Source: Lysobacteraceae bacterium
GTDB lineage: Bacteria > Pseudomonadota > Gammaproteobacteria > Xanthomonadales > Xanthomonadaceae
Direction: 5' to 3'
Length of the DNA stretch: 17,367 nucleotides
Assembly: GCA_027483745.1 (NCBI GenBank)
Contig: JAIXTZ010000143.1
Coordinates: 1 to 17,367, forward strand
In this document: in pieces, positions 9,140 through 15,559 of the stretch
Position numbering within the stretch: the stretch's first letter is position 1
Layout: every line of letters starts with the position of its first letter
Notes under the pieces: generated by a model
What the model was told of the DNA's origin: nothing
The model's database searches: none
The model's input: the letters and a program-made list of their open reading frames with translations, nothing else
Position numbers and translations under genes: made by a program

Positions 9140-9168
9140 TTGACAACGCTGTCATGCCGTAGTGCAAT
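9140..9168 (+). promoter_or_regulatory. Promoter of the TonB receptor-halogenase operon
   Basis: A perfect -35 TTGACA (9140-9145) and a 17-base spacer lead to TGCAAT (9163-9168, 4 of 6 matches). This is the best-formed promoter in the window, with an expected start near 9175 and a leader of about 78 bases. The -35 is the left arm of operator O3, so repression by promoter occlusion is likely. Confidence 0.6.
9141..9154. promoter_or_regulatory. LacI-type operator O3 upstream of the receptor-halogenase operon
   Basis: TGACAACGCTGTCA is identical to the core of operator O2 and the reverse complement of O1. It lies 98 bases upstream of the receptor start codon and 45 bases after the GH3 stop. It gives the receptor operon its own control point within the shared regulon. 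Confidence 0.85.
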
Positions 9169-9178
9169 TGCTCTAGCC

Positions 9179-9202
9179 GACGATCCGGGGCTCCGGGTCG
9201 TC
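9179..9202 (+). other. 5'-proximal stem-loop in the receptor mRNA leader
   Basis: GACGATCCGG (9179-9188) pairs with CCGGGTCGTC (9193-9202) over 10 bp with one G-U wobble and a GGCT tetraloop. No T run follows, so it is not an intrinsic terminator. With a start site near 9175 the stem would begin about five bases into the transcript, a position known to protect mRNAs such as ompA from decay. Confidence 0.55.
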
Positions 9203-9252
9203 CTGCCGCACCCACGCGAAGTGAAGTGATCTGTCCTGGGGAGGGACTCGCA

Positions 9253-12200
9253 ATGAAAGGAAAGCCATCCGTTCCGCAGCGCCATCGCCTGGCCGTTGCC
9301 CTGATGCTCGCGTTGGCCTCGCCCGGCATCGCGCTCGCGCAGCAGGCTGATGCCGAAGCGTCGACGGACGAGGAGGACGACGTCGCCACGCTCGATGCGG
9401 TCGTCGTCACCGGCATCCGCAGCAGCCTCGCGTCGTCGATGAACGTCAAGCGCGATGCGCAGGGCGTCGTCGACGGCATCATCGCCGAGGACATCGGCAA
9501 GTTCCCCGACACCAACCTCGCCGAATCCCTGCAGCGCATCAGCGGCGTGTCGATCGATCGCGCCAACGGCGAGGGTTCGCGCGTCACGGTGCGCGGCGTC
9601 GGCCCCGACTTCAACCTCGTGCTGCTCAACGGCCGGCAGATGCCGGCCTCGAGCATCGCCGACACCGGCCCCTCGAACTCCCGGGCCTTCGACTTCGGCA
9701 ACCTCGCCTCCGAGGCGATCTCGGCCGTCGAGGTCTACAAGACCAGCCGCGCCGCGTCGTCGACCGGCGGCATCGGCGCGACGATCAACATCAAGACCAC
9801 GCGCCCGCTCGACGCGCCGGGCTTCCGCGCGAACCTGGGCCTGAAGGGCGTCAACGACACCTCGGCCGACAACCTGCCGTCGGCCTTGCAGGGGGACGCC
9901 TTCACCCCGGAAGTCTCCGGCATCTTCAGCAACACCTTCGCTGACGGCCGCATCGGCGTCGCCTTCACCGGCAGCTGGCAGCAGCGAGACTCCGGCTACA
10001 GCCAGGCCTCGACGCCTGGCGGATGGCGCACCTTCCGCGGCGACGAGAACAACTGGGGCACGATCCCGCAGCCGGGCACGCCGGGCTCGGAGAACATCAC
10101 GAACCGCCCGGGCGCCACCGACCTGTACTCGGTGCCGCAGAACCTGAACTACAGCGTCAACGGCATCACCCGCGAGCGCACCAACGGCCAGCTGACCCTG
10201 CAGTTCGCGCCGACCGACAACCTCGTCGCGACCCTCGATTACACCTACTCCGAGAACAAGATCCAGACCCAGCGCAACGAGCTCTCGGTGTGGTTCAACT
10301 TCGGCCCGTCGAGCAGCGCCTGGACCAACGGGCCGGTCGCCGCGCCGATCTTCTATTCCGAGTTCATCCCCGCGGCCAACAGCGACCTGGCGATGGGCGG
10401 CGCGCAGAACGCCACCCGCAACGAGAACACCTCGCTGGGCTTCAACCTCGAGTGGACGGTCAACGACTCGCTGACCTTGGCCTTGGACCACCACGACTCG
10501 CAGGCGACCTCGGGCGCCGACAGCCCGTTCGGTTCCTCGGGCGTGCTGGGCACGGCCGGCTTCTTCCGCGGCACCACGTCGGTCGATTATTCGGGTGACT
10601 TCCCGATCCTCAACGTGCGCCTGCCCGCCGGCATGTCGCAGATCGACCCGGCCGGCATGCTCGTCACCGGCTCGAGCTTCCGCAACAGCTACATGAAGTC
10701 CGAGGTCGAGCAGACCCAGGTGACGGGCCAGTTCGAGTTCGAGAACTACTCGAAGCTGGACTTCGGCGTGTCGACGACCGACGTCCGCAACCGTTCGGCC
10801 TTCTCGAACGTCCAGCTCGACACCTGGGGCGGCGCGACCAGCGCCGGCGACTACGCCGACAGCCTGTGGCAGCGCGACAACATCGGGCGCTACTTCAACG
10901 CCTTCCCGGGCCACAACGCGCCGGGCTTCACCGACGCGTTCTTCGTCTGGGACTTCGCGGCGGTGCGCCAGGCCGCCGCCGAAGCGTGGGCGCGCGCCGG
11001 CAACGACCCGAACCAGTACCTCGCGTCGAACAACTTCACCACGGATCGCCGCGTCCTCGAGGAGTCGCGCAGCGCGTACGTGCAGTGGAGCAACACGTTC
11101 GACTTCTCGATGCCCTTGAACGTGGCGCTCGGCGTTCGCTACGAGGAGACGGACGTGACCTCGTCGGCCCTCGTGCCGGTGGCGACGGGCATCTCCTGGG
11201 GTTCGGCGAACGAGTTCAGCATCCTCCGCGGCGCGCAGGGCTTCACGACCCTCGAGGGCTCGTACGACTACCTCCTGCCGAACCTCGATCTGTCGCTCGA
11301 GATCACCGACGCGGTGGTGCTGCGCGGCAGCTACGGCGAATCCATCGGCCGCCCGGGCTGGGGTGACATCCAGGGTGGGCAGACGCTCAACGACCTGGTG
11401 CGCGTCGACGGTGGCACCGGCGCCCAGGGCAATCCGGACCTCGAGCCGCTGCTGTCGCACAACTTCGACCTGTCGATCGAGTGGTACTACGGCGAAGGCA
11501 GCTACGTCGCCGCCGGCTACTTCCGCAAGAACATCGACAACTACATCGGTGTCACGCAGATCGTCGACACGCCCTTCGAGCTGCGCACGCCGGTGGGCGG
11601 CGCGCGCTGGAACGCCGCCATCGCCAACGGCTGCATCGTCGCCGACGTGGTGTGCATCCGGAACTACATCTTCGACAACTTCAACGGCCAGCCGGGCGTC
11701 ACCCGCACGGGCGTCGATTCGAGCGGCAACCGCACGGGCACCATCCTCGGCCAGCCCGGCGATCCGATCGCGCAGTTCCGCATCACCGCGCCGGCGAACC
11801 AGCGCGCGGCCTCGCTGGACGGCTGGGAGTTCAACCTGCAGCACATGTTCGGCGAGAGCGGCTATGGTGTCTCGGCGAACTACACCATCGTCGATTCCGG
11901 CCTGACCTACGACAACCTCGTGCTCGGCGAGCAGTTCGCGCTCGAGGGCCTGAGCGACTCGGCCAACCTGGTCGGCTTCTACGAGCAGGGGCCGTGGCAG
12001 CTTCGCCTGGCCTACAACTGGCGCGACAAGTTCCTCGCGGGTCGCTTCGACGGTGCCGGCCCGAACCCGGGCTACGTCGAGGCCTATGGCCAGGTCGACA
12101 TGAACATCAGCTACTCGTACACCGACAACCTCGTGTTCTCGTTCGAAGGCATCAACCTCACCGACGAGACCCAGCGCGTCCACGGCCGCAACGAGCGCCA

Positions 12201-12261
12201 GGTGCTCTTCGCGACCCAGGGCGGTCCGCGCTATATGCTCGGGGTGCGCTACAAGTTCTGA
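9253..12261 (+). CDS. TonB-dependent outer-membrane receptor (Xanthomonas/Caulobacter type)
   Basis: A 1002-residue receptor that should import a large substrate, probably a glucoside oligosaccharide, across the outer membrane using TonB energy. The signal peptide has a hydrophobic core and a likely cut after IALA at residue 29. A TonB-box-like ATLDAVVVTGI follows (about 45-55), then the plug with IGKFPDTNLAESLQRISGVS, SRVTVRGVGPDFNLVLLNGR and GGIGATINIKTTRPLD. The rest is a beta-barrel rich in aromatic residues, ending in a terminal phenylalanine (LGVRYKF). This plug pattern is characteristic of the large TIGR01782-type receptors, which often sit in carbohydrate loci. The start at 9253 has GGGGAGGG at 9238-9245; nine extra residues from 9226 lie across that site and were rejected. 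It is the first gene of the halogenase operon and is controlled by operator O3. The substrate is inferred from context only. Confidence 0.95.
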   Translation: MKGKPSVPQRHRLAVALMLALASPGIALAQQADAEASTDEEDDVATLDAVVVTGIRSSLASSMNVKRDAQGVVDGIIAEDIGKFPDTNLAESLQRISGVSIDRANGEGSRVTVRGVGPDFNLVLLNGRQMPASSIADTGPSNSRAFDFGNLASEAISAVEVYKTSRAASSTGGIGATINIKTTRPLDAPGFRANLGLKGVNDTSADNLPSALQGDAFTPEVSGIFSNTFADGRIGVAFTGSWQQRDSGYSQASTPGGWRTFRGDENNWGTIPQPGTPGSENITNRPGATDLYSVPQNLNYSVNGITRERTNGQLTLQFAPTDNLVATLDYTYSENKIQTQRNELSVWFNFGPSSSAWTNGPVAAPIFYSEFIPAANSDLAMGGAQNATRNENTSLGFNLEWTVNDSLTLALDHHDSQATSGADSPFGSSGVLGTAGFFRGTTSVDYSGDFPILNVRLPAGMSQIDPAGMLVTGSSFRNSYMKSEVEQTQVTGQFEFENYSKLDFGVSTTDVRNRSAFSNVQLDTWGGATSAGDYADSLWQRDNIGRYFNAFPGHNAPGFTDAFFVWDFAAVRQAAAEAWARAGNDPNQYLASNNFTTDRRVLEESRSAYVQWSNTFDFSMPLNVALGVRYEETDVTSSALVPVATGISWGSANEFSILRGAQGFTTLEGSYDYLLPNLDLSLEITDAVVLRGSYGESIGRPGWGDIQGGQTLNDLVRVDGGTGAQGNPDLEPLLSHNFDLSIEWYYGEGSYVAAGYFRKNIDNYIGVTQIVDTPFELRTPVGGARWNAAIANGCIVADVVCIRNYIFDNFNGQPGVTRTGVDSSGNRTGTILGQPGDPIAQFRITAPANQRAASLDGWEFNLQHMFGESGYGVSANYTIVDSGLTYDNLVLGEQFALEGLSDSANLVGFYEQGPWQLRLAYNWRDKFLAGRFDGAGPNPGYVEAYGQVDMNISYSYTDNLVFSFEGINLTDETQRVHGRNERQVLFATQGGPRYMLGVRYKF

Positions 12262-12296
12262 GTGGGATCGGCCCGCCGGACACCGGAGGAAGCGGT

Positions 12297-13835
12297 ATGC
12301 GGAGGGTCGTGATCCTGGGAGGAGGCACCGCCGGCTGGCTGACGGCCGGCGTGCTCGCCTCCGAACTCGGCGGTCCGGGCGGCATCGAGGTGACGGTCCT
12401 CGAGTCGCCCGAGGTCGGCGCGATCGGCGTCGGCGAGGGCACGTGGCCGAGCATGCGGGACACCCTGCGGGCCATCGGCATCGCCGAGACCGACCTCGTG
12501 CGCGACTGCGACGCCGCCTTCAAGCAGGGCTCGAAGTTCGTCGGCTGGGCCGACGGCGGTGCGCAGGACCGCTACTACCACCCCTTCGCCCTGCCCGAGG
12601 GGTATCCGGACCTCAATCCGGCCGCCGCCTGGCGGCTTCGCGGGGCGGCCGCCGACTTCGCCGACCTCGTCGGTCCACAGCCGGCGCTGTGCGAGGCCGG
12701 CCTCGGGCCGAAGCAGTTCGCCACGCCGGAGTACGCGGCCGTGGCCAATTACGGCTACCACCTCGATGCGACCAAGCTGGGGACGATGCTGCGGCGCCAC
12801 GCCGTCGAGCGCCTCGGCGTGCGTCATGTGGCGGACCACATGGTGGCGGTGGTGCCTGCTGATGATGGGGGCATCGCCGCGCTCGAGACCCGCGGGAACG
12901 GCGCGCTGGAGGCCGACCTCTTCGTCGACTGCAGCGGACTGCGCTCGCTGCTGATCGGCGATCACTTCGGCGTCCCGAAAGTCGATCGCACCGACATCCT
13001 CTTCAATGACCGGGCTTTGGCGCTGCAGGTGGATTACGCCCGGCCAGACGCTGCGGTGGCCTGCCAGACCACCGCGACCGCGCAGCCGGCCGGTTGGGTC
13101 TGGGACATCGGCCTGCCGACGCGGCGGGGCCTGGGCCACGTCTACAGCAGCCGCGACTGCAGCGACGACGAAGCGGCGTCGCGCCTGCTCGACCACGCGC
13201 GCCGCACCGGCGCCGCCGAACACAGCCTCGCCAAGTCCCCGCGCCTGATCACCCTCGAGCCGGGCTATCGGCGGGAGTGCTGGGTGCACAACTGCGTGGG
13301 CGTGGGCCTCGCGGCCGGCTTCGTCGAGCCGCTCGAGGCGTCCTCGCTGGTGCTCGTCGAACTCGCCGCGTGGTCGCTCGCCGAGCAGTTCCCGACGCAG
13401 CGCGAGGACTTGCCGCGCCTCGCGCGCCGATTCAACGACGCGTTCCGCTACCGCTGGGAGCGCGTGATCGATTTCCTGAAACTGCACTACGCCGTCTCGC
13501 GTCGCGACGACAGCGAGTACTGGCGCCGCCATCGCGATCCCGCCACGTGGACCGAGGCGCTGCGCGAAGGCCTGTCCCTGTGGCGTCGCCAGCCGCCCTC
13601 GCGGCACGATCTGCCGCGCGCGCAGGAGATGTTTCCCGCGGCCAGCTACCAGTACGTCCTCTACGGCATGGGCGTGCGGCCCGAGGCGCGGACGCCGCGG
13701 CGCTGCGACGACCCACGGCGTGCCGAGGCGGTTTTCGCCGAGGTCGACCAGCGCCGCCGGCGGATGCTCGCCGCCCTGCCGCCACATCGGGCCCTGCTCG
13801 ACCATATCGCCACCCGCGGCCTGCCGCGCGTCTGA
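12297..13835 (+). CDS. Tryptophan halogenase family flavoprotein, divergent copy
   Basis: A 512-residue member of the flavin-dependent halogenase family (PF04820). Family enzymes use reduced FAD, oxygen and halide to form hypohalous acid, which reaches the substrate through a conserved lysine. The FAD motif is ILGGGTAGWLTAG (6-18). GVGEGTWPSM (44-53) replaces the more usual GVGEATIP. K76 in AAFKQGSKF aligns with the catalytic lysine. The signature WxWxIP is altered to WVWDIGLP (267-274), and the active-site glutamate region reads EPLEASS (344-350) instead of EPLEST. The ATG at 12297 has GGAGGA six bases upstream and lies 35 bases after the receptor stop; SapC follows after 9 bases. Partner reductase and substrate are not in view. 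It may halogenate something other than tryptophan, or have lost halogenation. Confidence 0.9.
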   Translation: MRRVVILGGGTAGWLTAGVLASELGGPGGIEVTVLESPEVGAIGVGEGTWPSMRDTLRAIGIAETDLVRDCDAAFKQGSKFVGWADGGAQDRYYHPFALPEGYPDLNPAAAWRLRGAAADFADLVGPQPALCEAGLGPKQFATPEYAAVANYGYHLDATKLGTMLRRHAVERLGVRHVADHMVAVVPADDGGIAALETRGNGALEADLFVDCSGLRSLLIGDHFGVPKVDRTDILFNDRALALQVDYARPDAAVACQTTATAQPAGWVWDIGLPTRRGLGHVYSSRDCSDDEAASRLLDHARRTGAAEHSLAKSPRLITLEPGYRRECWVHNCVGVGLAAGFVEPLEASSLVLVELAAWSLAEQFPTQREDLPRLARRFNDAFRYRWERVIDFLKLHYAVSRRDDSEYWRRHRDPATWTEALREGLSLWRRQPPSRHDLPRAQEMFPAASYQYVLYGMGVRPEARTPRRCDDPRRAEAVFAEVDQRRRRMLAALPPHRALLDHIATRGLPRV

Positions 13836-13844
13836 AGGAAATCC

Positions 13845-14549
13845 ATGCCACGCCACGTGCCCCTCGACGCCAACCAGCACCGCGATCTGCGGGTGATCAC
13901 CGCGCACGGCATCGCCTATGGCGATGGCCTGATGTCGGTGGTGACGTTCCCCGCCGAGTTCCGCAGCCTGCAGGCGCATTACCCGATCGTGTTCACCAAG
14001 ACCGCGCTTGGGGACTTCCTGCCGGTGGGCCTGCTTGGCCTTCGCGAGGGCGAGAACCTGTTCCTGCAGGGCAGCTATTGGGATGCGCATTACGTGCCGA
14101 TGGCCATCGAGCGCCAGCCCTTCCTCATCGGTCGCGATGGCGACGCACTGTCGGTGCACATCGATCTCGACCACCCGCGGGTCTCCACGACCGCCGGCGA
14201 GGCCTTGTTCAATGCCCACGGCGGCACCACGCCCTATCTCGAGCGCATCAGCGAGCTGCTGGGCACGCTGCATGAAGGCCTGGCCTCGGTGCCGGGCTTC
14301 GTCGAGGCCCTGCTGCGCCATGACCTGCTGGAATCCTTCGTTCTTGACGTCGCCGAAGGCGACGGCGGCACCCATCGGCTCGCGGGCTTCTACACGATCC
14401 ACGAGGAGCGCCTCGCCCAGCTCGCGCCCGAGGCCCTCGTCGCGCTCCATCGCGACGGGCACCTGTTGCCCATCCACATGGCGATCGCGTCGCTGTCGCA
14501 GTTCCGCGGCCTGATCGCGCGCAGCCAGCGCACGCTCCGGCATGCCTGA
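13845..14549 (+). CDS. SapC family protein
   Basis: A 234-residue cytoplasmic-looking protein of the SapC family (PF07277), named after a Campylobacter S-layer locus gene but without an established biochemical function. The family core is visible: YPIVFTKTALGDFLPVGLLGL (about 47-67, full length slightly over the motif), GENLFLQGSYWDAHYVPMAIE (70-90) and RQPFLIGRD (91-99). The C-terminal part has LAGFYTIHEERL, another recurring SapC segment. There is no signal peptide or membrane helix. The ATG at 13845 has AAGGAA just upstream and follows the first halogenase by 9 bases; its last 8 bases overlap the next gene. SapC proteins recur beside TonB receptors and halogenase-family genes in xanthomonads and related bacteria, which points to a shared process, not S-layer formation. 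Confidence 0.9.
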   Translation: MPRHVPLDANQHRDLRVITAHGIAYGDGLMSVVTFPAEFRSLQAHYPIVFTKTALGDFLPVGLLGLREGENLFLQGSYWDAHYVPMAIERQPFLIGRDGDALSVHIDLDHPRVSTTAGEALFNAHGGTTPYLERISELLGTLHEGLASVPGFVEALLRHDLLESFVLDVAEGDGGTHRLAGFYTIHEERLAQLAPEALVALHRDGHLLPIHMAIASLSQFRGLIARSQRTLRHA

Positions 14550-15537
14550 GCCGGTCGCCGAGGCCAGCGTCGAGCGGGCCGCGCTGCCGGCGGGGCTCAC
14601 GACGCCGCGCGTATTCCGTGGTCTGGTGGCGGATTGGCCGCTGGTCGCCGCCGCACGCCGCGCGCCCAAGGAGGCCATGGACCATCTGGCCTCGTACGAC
14701 GCGGGCCTGCCGATGGCCGCGCAGATCGTTCCGCCCGAGGCGAAGGGCCGCGTCTTCTACGACGACACCCTGACGGGCTTCAACTTCCGCCCGGAACGCG
14801 CGCCGCTCTCGGCCGTGCTCGACACCCTGCGCCGGCTGCACGACGATCCGGCGCCGCCGACGGTCTACGTCGGCTCGGCGACCCTCTCGACCTACCTGCC
14901 CGGCTTCGAGGCGCAGCATCCGCCGCCGCCCGGGGTGCCCGAGGAGGCCTTGGCCAGCGTGTGGCTCGGCAATCGCAGCCGCATCGCCGCGCACCACGAC
15001 GTGCCGGACAACCTCGCCTGCGTCGCCGCGGGTCGGCGCCGGTTCACGCTGTTCCCGCCGGAGCAGGTGGGCAACCTCTACATCGGTCCGCTGGACGTCA
15101 CGCCGGCGGGCCAGGCGATCAGCCTCGTCGATTTCGCCACGCCGGACTTCGAGCGCTTCCCGCGCTTCGCCGAGGCCTTGCGCCATGCGCTGGTGGTCGA
15201 ACTCGAACCCGGCGACGCGCTGTTCATTCCCAGCCTGTGGTGGCACCACGTCGAGGGGCTCGAGCCGTTCAACGTGCTGGTGAACTACTGGTGGCGCGGC
15301 GTGCCGGAGTGGATGGAGCCGCCGATGAACGCGCTGATGCTGTCGCTGCTCGCGTTCCGCGAGTTGCCGGCGAACCAGCGCGCGGCGTGGCAGGCGCTGT
15401 TCCGGCACTACGTGTTCGAGGCCGGCGACGACACCCTGGCGCACATCCCTGAACACGCGCGGCGCCTGCTGGCGCCGTTCGACGCCGCGCGGGCCGGCGA
15501 CCTGCGCGAACGATTGAAGCAGCGATTGAAGAAATGA
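14542..15537 (+). CDS. Cupin_8/JmjC-type Fe(II)/2-oxoglutarate dioxygenase, FIH-like
   Basis: A 331-residue protein of the Cupin_8 (cupin-like/JmjC) family. The iron-binding triad is intact: H151 and D153 in AAHHDVPDN, and H235 in IPSLWWHHVEGL. The stretch GRRRFTLFPPEQ (164-175) corresponds to GYKRCILFPPDQ of human FIH, with R166 at the position of the 2-oxoglutarate-binding lysine. VDFATPDFERFPRF (196-209) also closely follows FIH. It is therefore probably a 2-oxoglutarate-dependent hydroxylase, perhaps of a protein side chain; its substrate is unknown. The start ATG lies inside the end of sapC (overlap ATGCCTGA), which implies translational coupling, and no strong ribosome binding site precedes it. 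The second halogenase follows after 22 bases. The FIH comparison is from memory of that sequence. Confidence 0.88.
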   Translation: MPEPVAEASVERAALPAGLTTPRVFRGLVADWPLVAAARRAPKEAMDHLASYDAGLPMAAQIVPPEAKGRVFYDDTLTGFNFRPERAPLSAVLDTLRRLHDDPAPPTVYVGSATLSTYLPGFEAQHPPPPGVPEEALASVWLGNRSRIAAHHDVPDNLACVAAGRRRFTLFPPEQVGNLYIGPLDVTPAGQAISLVDFATPDFERFPRFAEALRHALVVELEPGDALFIPSLWWHHVEGLEPFNVLVNYWWRGVPEWMEPPMNALMLSLLAFRELPANQRAAWQALFRHYVFEAGDDTLAHIPEHARRLLAPFDAARAGDLRERLKQRLKK

Positions 15538-15559
15538 CTTGTACGGGGAGCGTGGCGCG

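Noticed and set aside
8959..12183. A 1074-codon open frame antisense to the TonB receptor gene
   Set aside because: Its translation is low-complexity (rich in R, A, V, E and G) with no recognisable domain, and it mirrors the strong GC bias of the receptor codons on the other strand.
11481..12296. Fusion of a 272-residue upstream segment to the first halogenase
   Set aside because: This part is an out-of-frame reading of the receptor gene; the halogenase has its own GGAGGA and a start directly before the FAD-binding strand.
12249..14678. An 809-codon open frame antisense to the first halogenase and sapC
   Set aside because: The opposite strand holds two clear protein families with good ribosome binding sites; the antisense product shows no motif and is a GC-bias shadow.
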